Origin: JAYTQG01 sp043746815
Lineage (GTDB): Bacteria; Actinomycetota; Thermoleophilia; Miltoncostaeales; Miltoncostaeaceae
Assembly (NCBI GenBank): GCA_043746815.1
Contig: JAYTQG010000066.1
Coordinates: forward strand, 1 to 26,384
Length of the DNA stretch: 26,384 nt
Direction of reading: 5' to 3'
Shown: piece by piece, positions 20,915 to 26,384 of the stretch
Layout: every line of letters starts with the position of its first letter
Numbering within the stretch: the first letter of the stretch is position 1
Position numbers and translations under genes: made by a program
Notes under the pieces: model-generated
Seen by the model: only the letters and a program-made list of their open reading frames with translations
What the model was told of the DNA's origin: nothing
The model's database searches: none

Positions 20915-22087
20915 TCAGTCCTTATAGGGGTCTCGAACGTCCTTGCCCGCCATGCAAACCATGATCGGACGCAGCCACTGCGAGACCCGGACGGTGTCGC
21001 CCATCGCCGCGATGACCCCACTCAACGGGCGATACACGAACGGGCTCTCATCAACCCCGCCGCCTCGGAGCACCGTTCCGAAGTTCGCAATCGCTCCCTC
21101 CATCATCTCCGGAGACACGAGCCCGGCACGTTTCACCTCACCCGTCTTCCGGTCCACTTTGCCGATGGCCTGCGCGCGTCCCATCACACGGCCAGCGCCG
21201 TGAACAGTTGACGAGACCGTCTCGGTGGCGCCAGCGCCGACGACGATTGCTCCGAGGTCGCACATCGAGCCGCCCACGTAGCCCTGCTGGCCGTCGTGTG
21301 CCGGAGTGGCACCCTTTCGCACCACCCAGGCGTCGTTCTCTTTCCACGCGAAGTTGTGGTGGTTTTCAACCACGGCGCCGGAGGTGGGGCCAGCTCCAAG
21401 GATCTCGCGGACTTGGCGCACGACAGAGAGGCGGCCAGCACGCGCGTAGTTTCCTGCAAGCTCCATCGCCGGGAGGTAGGCGTCGAAGAGGGGCGTTCCC
21501 TCGGTGATGATGGCGGGCGGAACCATCATTCCGTCCCGTCCGCCTGCCAGGTCGAGGTAGCGGGTTGCGATCTTGTGTCCGAGGCCACGGGAGCCGAAAT
21601 GGGTCACGATCCAAACGGGCGAGGCGTCATCAAATGCCCCAACCTCATCCGACTCGACCACGATGTCGACGTAGTGATTGCCGGAGCCAACGGTTCCCAG
21701 CTGGTTGGCGGCGAGATCGCGAAGGCCACGGACCTCCGAGTCCACGACATCCCAGAGGGGGTCGTCCATCACCTCGTGCGCGACCCTGGTGGCTGCACGT
21801 CGGCCGAGGCCGAATGCAACCTCGGAGTAGATGCGGTCCGCCAGCATGGGGAGGTCAGCCCGAATGTCCCCGTAGGCCAGGGGTGTCGACTCGGCGCGCA
21901 CACCGCAGCCAATGTCAAACCCGACGCCCGATGGGCTAATCGCACCGTCGTACGCAATGACCCCGCCGATCGGCATGGCATACCCAAGGTGACCATCGGC
22001 GAGTAGGGCGCTTGCGACGACAGGGCCCGTTTCCTGGCAGGTCTTGAACTGAGCCAGGGTGTTGTCTTGATGATCGCCGTAAATCAA
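20915..22087 (-). CDS. rtcB: RtcB-family RNA ligase
   Basis: 390 residues from TTG 22087, chosen because GGAG lies 5 nt before it and the protein then begins MIYGDHQDNTLAQFKTCQ, as short actinobacterial RtcB proteins do. Extending the frame upstream would translate the leader repeat. RtcB seals RNA ends bearing 2',3'-cyclic or 3'-phosphate to 5'-OH ends, using GTP and Mn. The metal and catalytic residues are in place: DIGCG (Cys61), GNHYVD (His138), HFGSRGLGH (His163), ENHHNFAWKE (His243/244) and the guanylylated His296 in VHGAGR. No RtcA (RNA cyclase) or archease is seen nearby. It precedes nfo on the same strand, separated by 58 nt plus small ORF 1. Confidence 0.93.
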   Translation of the reverse strand: MIYGDHQDNTLAQFKTCQETGPVVASALLADGHLGYAMPIGGVIAYDGAISPSGVGFDIGCGVRAESTPLAYGDIRADLPMLADRIYSEVAFGLGRRAATRVAHEVMDDPLWDVVDSEVRGLRDLAANQLGTVGSGNHYVDIVVESDEVGAFDDASPVWIVTHFGSRGLGHKIATRYLDLAGGRDGMMVPPAIITEGTPLFDAYLPAMELAGNYARAGRLSVVRQVREILGAGPTSGAVVENHHNFAWKENDAWVVRKGATPAHDGQQGYVGGSMCDLGAIVVGAGATETVSSTVHGAGRVMGRAQAIGKVDRKTGEVKRAGLVSPEMMEGAIANFGTVLRGGGVDESPFVYRPLSGVIAAMGDTVRVSQWLRPIMVCMAGKDVRDPYKD

Positions 22088-22221
22088 TGCTTCTCCGAAA
22101 GACGCTGGGTGCGATAGATCACGGTAGGGGGTAGACCAATTTCGCGAAAACCAGCTGGGTCCGCCAGGGGCCACCCCGGACCACCTCCCGGTTTCACGGT
22201 AACGCTGTACATCAGGCCCAT
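22084..22221 (-). CDS. small ORF 2 (45 aa) upstream of and overlapping rtcB
   Basis: ATG 22221 corresponds exactly to the ATG of the small ORF before nfo. The 45-codon frame reads MGLMY, then SVTVKPGGGPGWPLA, then a different tail ending RTQRLSEKH. Its TGA overlaps the rtcB TTG (TTGA). The frame is also open further upstream, as far as a start near 22329, so the true start is uncertain. There is no Shine-Dalgarno sequence before 22221. As with copy 1, it may be a translated leader or simply a repeat that happens to stay open; the overlap with the next gene's start in both cases favours translation. Confidence 0.4.
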   Translation of the reverse strand: MGLMYSVTVKPGGGPGWPLADPAGFREIGLPPTVIYRTQRLSEKH

Positions 22222-22241
22222 GAGTGACGCGAATGCGCCAA
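22146..22241 (-). repeat. leader repeat, copy 2 (before rtcB)
   Basis: The core 22162-22207 is identical to 20797-20842, with diverged but alignable flanks up to TTGGCG at 22241 (TTGACG at 20876 in copy 1) on one side and GAAAACC on the other. It lies in the 5' region of rtcB on the same strand, 74 nt before the start codon, so both copies have the same orientation to the gene they precede. Confidence 0.9.
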
Positions 22242-22292
22242 CCTTGCGCCAACGCTCTGGACTCGGTCTATTTTCGCGAACCCCGTTCGTCT

Positions 22293-22298
22293 TACAAT
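22293..22298 (+). promoter_or_regulatory. candidate -10 box of the DGPF/ECF42 operon
   Basis: TACAAT, one mismatch from TATAAT, lies 29 nt before the start at 22328. The -35 region (about 22270-22275, ATTTTC) is poor. GGAGG (22316-22320) provides the ribosome-binding site 7 nt before the ATG. Confidence 0.45.
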
Positions 22299-22327
22299 CG
22301 ACAGTAATCCAAGATGGAGGCTGAGAC

Positions 22328-22681
22328 ATGCGTTACATGCTCTTGATTTACGGTGAAGAGTCCCGCCAGGCCCAGATGTCCGAGGAACAGGGCAAGCAGA
22401 ACATGCAGGCCTGGTTCGCCTACACCGACGACCTTGCCGCCCAGGGGATCATGCGGGCGGGTGATGCCCTCCAGCCGAGCATGACCGGCAAGACGGTCCG
22501 GGGTCCCGGCACTGGAACGGTCACCGACGGTCCCCACGGCGAGGCACGCGAGCAGATGGGTGGCTACTACATCTTGGAATGTGACGAGGCCGCCGCACTT
22601 GCCGCAGCCGCCGCGTGTCCGGCAGTGCTGTTCGGTGGCGCCGTTGAGGTGCGCCCGATCATGGAACTGCCGCCCCGCTGA
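22328..22681 (+). CDS. YciI/DGPF-domain protein
   Basis: 117 residues, one ferredoxin-like YCII domain. It opens MRYMLLIYGEE and carries the family signature as TDGPHGEAREQMGGYYILE (DGPH at 67-70, where DGPF is usual). A late VEVRPIMELP strand ends the fold. The ATG has a good ribosome-binding site (GGAGG). DGPF proteins are the standard genomic partners of ECF42 sigma factors in actinobacteria and are often their targets; their biochemical activity is not established. The stop overlaps the sigma-factor start (TGATG), so the two proteins are made together. The Phe-to-His change at the signature is a small oddity. Cytosolic; no signal or membrane segment. Confidence 0.92.
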   Translation: MRYMLLIYGEESRQAQMSEEQGKQNMQAWFAYTDDLAAQGIMRAGDALQPSMTGKTVRGPGTGTVTDGPHGEAREQMGGYYILECDEAAALAAAAACPAVLFGGAVEVRPIMELPPR

Positions 22682-23943
22682 TGAGTGATTCGCGCGAGGT
22701 TGCCGACCGTCTGTACCGGGACAGGTTCCCGCAGATGGTCGGTTCCCTCGTTCGGCAGTACGGCGACATCAGTCTCGCTGAAGAGTGTGCCCAGGAGGCC
22801 TTCGTTATCGCACTCGACCGCTGGCCCGAGGATGGGCTGCCCTCGGATCCCGCAGCGTGGCTGGCACGCACTGCGAGCAATCGGGCGATTGACCGGATTC
22901 GAAGGAACCGAACGGGTCAGCGCCTCGAACGCACCGCCGCCCAAGATGCGGTTCGCGAATCGATCGACGCTTTGGAACCAGCCGTCACCCCGCAACTGAT
23001 CGCGAACGATCGTCTGCGGACGGTCTTCGCCTGCTGCCATCCGGAGCTTGGTCAGGATGCCCAATTGACGCTGACCCTGCGCCTGGTGGTCGGCCTGAGC
23101 GTCGAGGAAATCGCCCGTGCCCTGCTCATCGGCGAGGCCACGGTTGCCCAGCGCCTGGTTCGCGCGAAGCGACAGTTGCGCACGGCGAGCCCGTCAATGG
23201 ACCTTCCCCAGCGGGACGAACTCGAACAGCGGGTGGACTCGGTTCTGCTCGTCTGTTACCTCATGTTCAACGAAGGTCACTCAACCACGAGCGGGCCGGT
23301 GGCGGTACGAGGGGACCTCTTCAGTGAGGCGATCTGGCTCGTCCGCTTGGTCGTGGCCCTTCTGCCGGACGCAACCGACGCCCGAGCGCTGCTCGCTCTG
23401 CTGCTTCTGCACGATGCCCGCCGCCCGGCGCGGTTTGACGAGGACGGTCGGATCGTCCAGTTGGAGCACCACGATCGCAGTCGCTACCGGCGCGAACGCA
23501 TCGATGAGGGGATCGCCACACTCGACGGCGTGATGGAACGCGGGTCACCGGGTTCGTACGCCCTGCAGGCAGCGATTGCGGCCGAGCACTGCCTCGCGGC
23601 AAACTGGGATGACACCGACTGGCGGGCGATCGTTGCCTACTACGACGCACTGATGCGCCTGGAACCGTCCCCCGTGTTCGCCCTCAACCGCGCGGTGGCG
23701 ATCGGGATGCGCGACGGCGCCCAGGCGGGGTACCGGCATGTGGAGGCGCTTACGGCCGGTGGACGACTGACCACCTATGGTCCCCTGTTCGCCGTGCAGG
23801 CCGACTTTTTGGTCCGTCTCGGCCGTCACGCGGACGCCATCACCGCCTACGACCAGGCAATCGCGTTGACGAAGAACGTCGCGGAGCAGACATTCCTCGC
23901 TGGTCGGCGCGCGGAATGTACCGAGGCCCTCGAACAGGACTGA
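22681..23943 (+). CDS. ECF42-type RNA polymerase sigma factor with TPR-like C-terminal extension
   Basis: 420 residues, more than twice the size of a plain ECF factor. Sigma region 2 occupies about 8-75 (MVGSLVRQYGDISLAEECAQ, FVIALDRWPEDGLPSDPAAW, ARTASNRAIDRIRR). Region 4 occupies about 110-165 (LTLTLRLVVGLSVEEIARAL, LIGEATVAQRLVRAKRQLR). The remaining 250 residues form a helical, TPR-like domain (CYLMFNEGHSTTSG, EAIWLVRLVVALLPD, ALLALLLLHDARRPAR, FALNRAVAIGMRDG). That domain and the linked DGPF gene define group ECF42, in which the C-terminal domain, rather than a separate anti-sigma factor, is thought to control activity. No anti-sigma gene is adjacent. Start ATG overlaps the DGPF stop. 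Confidence 0.94.
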   Translation: MSDSREVADRLYRDRFPQMVGSLVRQYGDISLAEECAQEAFVIALDRWPEDGLPSDPAAWLARTASNRAIDRIRRNRTGQRLERTAAQDAVRESIDALEPAVTPQLIANDRLRTVFACCHPELGQDAQLTLTLRLVVGLSVEEIARALLIGEATVAQRLVRAKRQLRTASPSMDLPQRDELEQRVDSVLLVCYLMFNEGHSTTSGPVAVRGDLFSEAIWLVRLVVALLPDATDARALLALLLLHDARRPARFDEDGRIVQLEHHDRSRYRRERIDEGIATLDGVMERGSPGSYALQAAIAAEHCLAANWDDTDWRAIVAYYDALMRLEPSPVFALNRAVAIGMRDGAQAGYRHVEALTAGGRLTTYGPLFAVQADFLVRLGRHADAITAYDQAIALTKNVAEQTFLAGRRAECTEALEQD

Positions 23944-23967
23944 CCACCGCCATGGATCGGGTAGCCT
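23940..23967 (+). promoter_or_regulatory. candidate gltX promoter inside the end of the sigma gene
   Basis: CTGACC (23940-23945), 16 bases, then TAGCCT (23962-23967, TAnnnT). The expected start of transcription falls about 5 nt before the gltX ATG at 23979, giving a nearly leaderless message. The -35 overlaps the last codons of the sigma gene. Confidence 0.35.
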
Positions 23968-23978
23968 CACCGGCAGAC

Positions 23979-25460
23979 ATGGCACGTATACGACCCGAAA
24001 TCACGACACCCGCCCGCGTTCGCTTCGCGCCGAGTCCCACCGGAACGCTTCACGTCGGTGGCGCCCGGACGGCGCTCTTCAACTGGCTGATCGCACGCAA
24101 CACCGGAGGCAAGTTCATCCTCCGGTTGGAAGACACGGACCGCGAGCGCTCCACGCCCGAGAGTGAAGCGGAAATTCTGCGCGCGCTGACGTGGCTTGGC
24201 CTCGACTGGGATGAGGGCCCCTTCCGTCAGAGTGAGCGGGTCGACATCCACGCCGCCGCGTTTGAGCGCTTGAAGGACGCGGGCGCCGTCTATCCGGCGT
24301 ACGAGACCGATGAGGAGGTCGCCGCTCTTCGCGAGGCGGCCCACAAGGCGCGTGAGGCCCCGGTTGTTCGTGGGCGCCGCGACTGGACCGAGGCCGATCT
24401 CGCCCGCTTCAAGGATGAGGGCCGCGCGCCGGTGTGGCGCTTCAATGTCCCCGTCCCCGGATCAACCTCCTGGCAGGACCTCATCCGCGACGAGGTGACC
24501 TTCGATCACGCGCAGATCGAGGACTTCGTGGTTGCCCGCTCCGATGGGACACCCACGTACAACCTCGCCGCCGCCGTCGATGACATCGACATGGCGATCA
24601 CGCATGTCATTCGCGGTGAGGATCACATCGCGAATACCCCCAAGCAGATGCTGATCATGCAGGCCCTGGGAGCCGAGGTCCCGACATACGGCCACGCCGC
24701 GATGATCCTTGGCCCCGACAAGAAGCGCCTCTCAAAGCGCCACGGTGCTGCCTCCACTGAGGACCTGGAGGAGGACGGCTTCATGCCAGAGGTCGTCCGC
24801 AACGGCCTGGCGCTCCTTGGGTGGAGCTACGACGACAAGACCAACACGTTCACCACCGACGAGTTGGTCGAGCGCTTCTCAATCGGCCGCGTCTCGAAGA
24901 GCCCCGCGGTGTTCGACATCACGAAACTGCGCGTCATGCAGGGGCGCTTCCTTCGCGTGATGACCGACGACGACTTCGCCGACGTGCTTGTCGCGTATCT
25001 GGAGCGACGCGGCTTCTTCGACGACAAACCCGGCGACGCCCGGGACCGCGTCCGCGCCACCGCGCCGATCGTGAAGCGAAAGCTCTCGACCTTGGCCGAC
25101 TATGAAGAACTCGCGGGCTGGCTCTTCAAACCGCTGGAGATGGACCCAGAGGCCTGGGAGAAGCTCGTGGGTGAGAACCTGAAGCATTCGGTCCAGGTGA
25201 TCGGTGGGGGCCTCGGGCGCTTGGAGACGATGCCGGACTGGGAGCTTGCGACCATCAAGGACGCCCTCCAAGACCAGCTCCACGTACTCGGTGAGAACGC
25301 CCGCGACTTCCTGGAGCCCCAGCGCATCACCATCACCGGCCAGACGGTGTCGACCGGCATCTACGAGAGCCTTCACGCCCTTGGACGCGACGAGACGATC
25401 AGTCGCTACCGCCATGTGATGGGTCTCCTCGCGGACCAGTGGCAGGCCGCACACGGGTGA
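23979..25460 (+). CDS. gltX: glutamyl-tRNA synthetase
   Basis: 493 residues from ATG 23979 (MARIRPEITT); ATG 23952 would add nine unconserved residues. This class I synthetase charges tRNA-Glu, and in bacteria lacking GlnRS also tRNA-Gln. The signature regions are intact: PSPTGTLHVGGARTALFNWL (18-37, HIGH-type motif), RLEDTDRERS, RGEDHIANTPKQMLIMQALG, and KKRLSKRHG (248-256, KMSKS-type loop). A C-terminal helical anticodon-binding domain covers about 330-493. Length and order are normal. It follows the sigma gene by 35 nt and overlaps the next gene by 4 nt (GTGA). Confidence 0.97.
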   Translation: MARIRPEITTPARVRFAPSPTGTLHVGGARTALFNWLIARNTGGKFILRLEDTDRERSTPESEAEILRALTWLGLDWDEGPFRQSERVDIHAAAFERLKDAGAVYPAYETDEEVAALREAAHKAREAPVVRGRRDWTEADLARFKDEGRAPVWRFNVPVPGSTSWQDLIRDEVTFDHAQIEDFVVARSDGTPTYNLAAAVDDIDMAITHVIRGEDHIANTPKQMLIMQALGAEVPTYGHAAMILGPDKKRLSKRHGAASTEDLEEDGFMPEVVRNGLALLGWSYDDKTNTFTTDELVERFSIGRVSKSPAVFDITKLRVMQGRFLRVMTDDDFADVLVAYLERRGFFDDKPGDARDRVRATAPIVKRKLSTLADYEELAGWLFKPLEMDPEAWEKLVGENLKHSVQVIGGGLGRLETMPDWELATIKDALQDQLHVLGENARDFLEPQRITITGQTVSTGIYESLHALGRDETISRYRHVMGLLADQWQAAHG

Positions 25461-25888
25461 CCCCTCGTTCGCTCATCATCTTCTGGGCGGTGCTGTTTGC
25501 CGCCTTCGAGTTCGGCTTCTATCTCGCCCGCAGGCTTGGTGCCCCCCGCGGCCTCCTTGACGTCCTCGCGGTCGTCGTTGGCGTCGCCTTCATCGGTGGC
25601 CTGGTCGCCCTGCTGGCCCGCGACCGCGGTCTGATTGGCCGTACCGGAGCCGCCCGGCGCTTCCTCGTCGGTCACCCCGTTGTCCACCAGTCGCTTGGTG
25701 AGACGGTGCGACCGAGCGGCCTGCGCGAAACCGACAACGGGCGTGTTACCTGTGATCTCAACGGACCCAAGGTTTCCGGTCACGCCGAGGTCGTCGTCGC
25801 CCGCGAAGGAGGACGTTGGACCGCAAGCGGTGGGGTCCTCAGGATTGGTGGCGTCAACCAGGAACTCCATACATCGAGGGCCATGTAG
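25457..25888 (+). CDS. small membrane protein with Coa1/Tim21-like C terminus
   Basis: 143 residues from GTG 25457, whose GTGA overlaps the gltX stop; a longer start at 25439 would lie inside gltX and seems unlikely. Two hydrophobic helices (about 5-23, LIIFWAVLFAAFEFGFYLA, and about 33-53, LLDVLAVVVGVAFIGGLVAL) are followed by a soluble part of about 85 residues. Its pattern NGRVTCDLNGPKVSGHAEVV then REGGRWTASGGVLRIGG resembles the small Coa1/Tim21-like beta domain found in membrane proteins of unknown role in bacteria. The resemblance is by eye and function is not assigned. Overlap with gltX suggests shared expression, although this may only reflect genome compaction. Confidence 0.65.
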   Translation: MTPRSLIIFWAVLFAAFEFGFYLARRLGAPRGLLDVLAVVVGVAFIGGLVALLARDRGLIGRTGAARRFLVGHPVVHQSLGETVRPSGLRETDNGRVTCDLNGPKVSGHAEVVVAREGGRWTASGGVLRIGGVNQELHTSRAM

Positions 25889-25913
25889 CCCCACTGCTAG
25901 CCTTCCACCCGTT

Positions 25914-25987
25914 CGGGATGTGGCGCAGCTTGGTAGCGCACCTGCTTTGGGAGCAGGGGGTCGCCGGTTCGAATCCGGCCATCCCGA
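25914..25987 (+). tRNA. tRNA-Pro (anticodon UGG)
   Basis: A 74-nt cloverleaf: acceptor CGGGATG/CATCCCG, D arm GCGC-AGCTTGGTA-GCGC, anticodon stem CCTGC/GCAGG with loop TTTGGGA (anticodon TGG, Pro), T arm GCCGG-TTCGAAT-CCGGC, discriminator A. CCA is not encoded. It is followed by an inverted repeat and IS remains, as at many tRNA-linked insertion sites. Confidence 0.98.
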
Positions 25988-26019
25988 CTAGGAAAAACCT
26001 GGAAAATAGCATTTGACGA

Positions 26020-26058
26020 CTCGTTTAGTCCGGTGTTTAGTCCGGTGGTCTAAACGAG
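26020..26058. repeat. 9-bp inverted repeat enclosing a 12-bp tandem repeat, downstream of tRNA-Pro
   Basis: CTCGTTTAG (26020-26028) and CTAAACGAG (26050-26058) are perfect reverse complements. Across the left arm and loop, GTTTAGTCCGGT occurs twice head to tail (26023-26034, 26035-26046). The compound layout suggests a protein-binding site (recombinase arm site or operator) rather than a terminator, as there is no T-run. Confidence 0.7.
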
Positions 26059-26090
26059 CGAACATGGCGTTTTGGGGGTCCAAGTACCCC

Positions 26091-26346
26091 TCAAGACAAC
26101 GGGGACCGTGGAGGAACGGTGGAGGAATCCGCCCCGGCCGCGTCGGTCGAGGAGTTTCGCAGGGCCGCCGACAGTGGAGGAGTCGTCCCACCAACTTCAC
26201 GGCGATCGATCTTCTCCTGGCGCAGCCAGTTGTAGATCGTCGCCTCGCTCACGCCGAATGTCGAGGCAAGCTGCGTCTTTGCGCGTCCCGAACCGGGCAA
26301 GCTCGATCACTTGGCGACGAATCTCAGCGGGGTATCTACGAGGCAC
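26091..26346 (-). pseudogene. IS3-family transposase OrfA fragment, frameshifted and truncated
   Basis: GTG 26346 with a strong ribosome-binding site (AAGGAG, 5 nt before) begins PRRYPAEIRRQVIELAR. One extra T in the TTCGGG stretch near 26287-26298 shifts the frame, after which the HTH continues as SGRAKTQLASTFGVSEATIY, then NWLRQEKIDRREVGGTT. This is the helix-turn-helix half of an IS3-type OrfA (normally about 90-100 residues). The coiled-coil/leucine-zipper end is missing; the frame runs into unrelated sequence and stops at 26091-26093. No OrfB with the DDE domain lies downstream: the next bases lead to the tRNA-Pro palindrome. It is a dead insertion-sequence remnant. Confidence 0.8.
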
Positions 26347-26384
26347 AACGGCTCCTTTCCCGCCAGCACTCTAGAAACCCGACT

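Noticed and set aside
22298..22303. TGTCGA on the minus strand, the -35 hexamer I associate with ECF42 promoters
   Set aside because: It points away from the DGPF/sigma operon and no matching -10 was found at the right spacing, so it is probably chance.
25816..26016. plus-strand frame containing a GVAGSNPAIPTR-type tail
   Set aside because: That sequence is the tRNA-Pro gene read as protein, a common mis-annotation.
26023..26046. two 12-bp tandem units as a CRISPR-like array
   Set aside because: The units abut with no spacers and there are only two; no cas genes are present.

Overview
The window is GC-rich (roughly two thirds G+C), gene-dense bacterial chromosome. Overlapping ATGA/TGATG gene junctions, frequent GTG/TTG starts, an egtB-egtD ergothioneine pair, an ECF42-type sigma factor with its DGPF partner, and two paralogous USP-like proteins all point to an actinobacterium, most plausibly the Thermoleophilia/Solirubrobacterales side. 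That placement is inference; no rRNA is present.

Layout. 1-696: 3' end of a ferric-iron type ABC substrate-binding protein. 708-3079 (-): tandem HD-GYP protein overlapping an L,D-transpeptidase-like lipoprotein. 3303-5614 (+): egtB-egtD. 5611-9268 (-): Kelch/YVTN double-propeller protein, PAP2 membrane phosphatase and a CopC-like protein. 9324-9764 (-): first USP-like protein. 9836-9857: a PHO-box-like direct repeat. 9891-10566: ruins of a response regulator/histidine kinase pair. 10582-16663 (-): a tightly packed five-gene operon (LolA/DUF4367-like exported protein, degenerate HATPase protein, Rieske-GltB2 flavoenzyme, unknown protein, Rieske-TPP enzyme) closed by a hairpin. 16779-18221 (+): exported seven-repeat FG-GAP protein. 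18233-18305 (-): tRNA-Gly. 18433-19122 (+): TnpB-like N-terminal half with no nuclease domain. 19183-19626 (+): second USP-like protein. 19853-22221 (-): rtcB and nfo, each preceded by a small ORF made from the same repeat. 22328-23943 (+): DGPF protein and ECF42 sigma. 23979-25888 (+): gltX and a small membrane protein. 25914-25987: tRNA-Pro, followed by a palindrome and a broken IS3-type orfA.

Two places look most novel. The first is the rtcB-nfo region: an RNA ligase gene and an AP-endonuclease gene each carry a 5' block sharing 46 identical bases. Each block reads as a small ORF starting at an aligned ATG and ending in a 4-nt overlap with the repair gene's start codon. The second is the 10.6-16.7 kb operon, where two unrelated enzymes (an FMN glutamate-synthase-type domain and a pyruvate-oxidase-type TPP enzyme) each have an N-terminal Rieske [2Fe-2S] domain and are translationally coupled through an uncharacterised protein, which suggests one electron-transfer pathway.

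Starts were moved from the longest open frame wherever a Shine-Dalgarno sequence, an overlap junction or the domain boundary decided the matter. All family assignments come from reading motifs; no database search was run.
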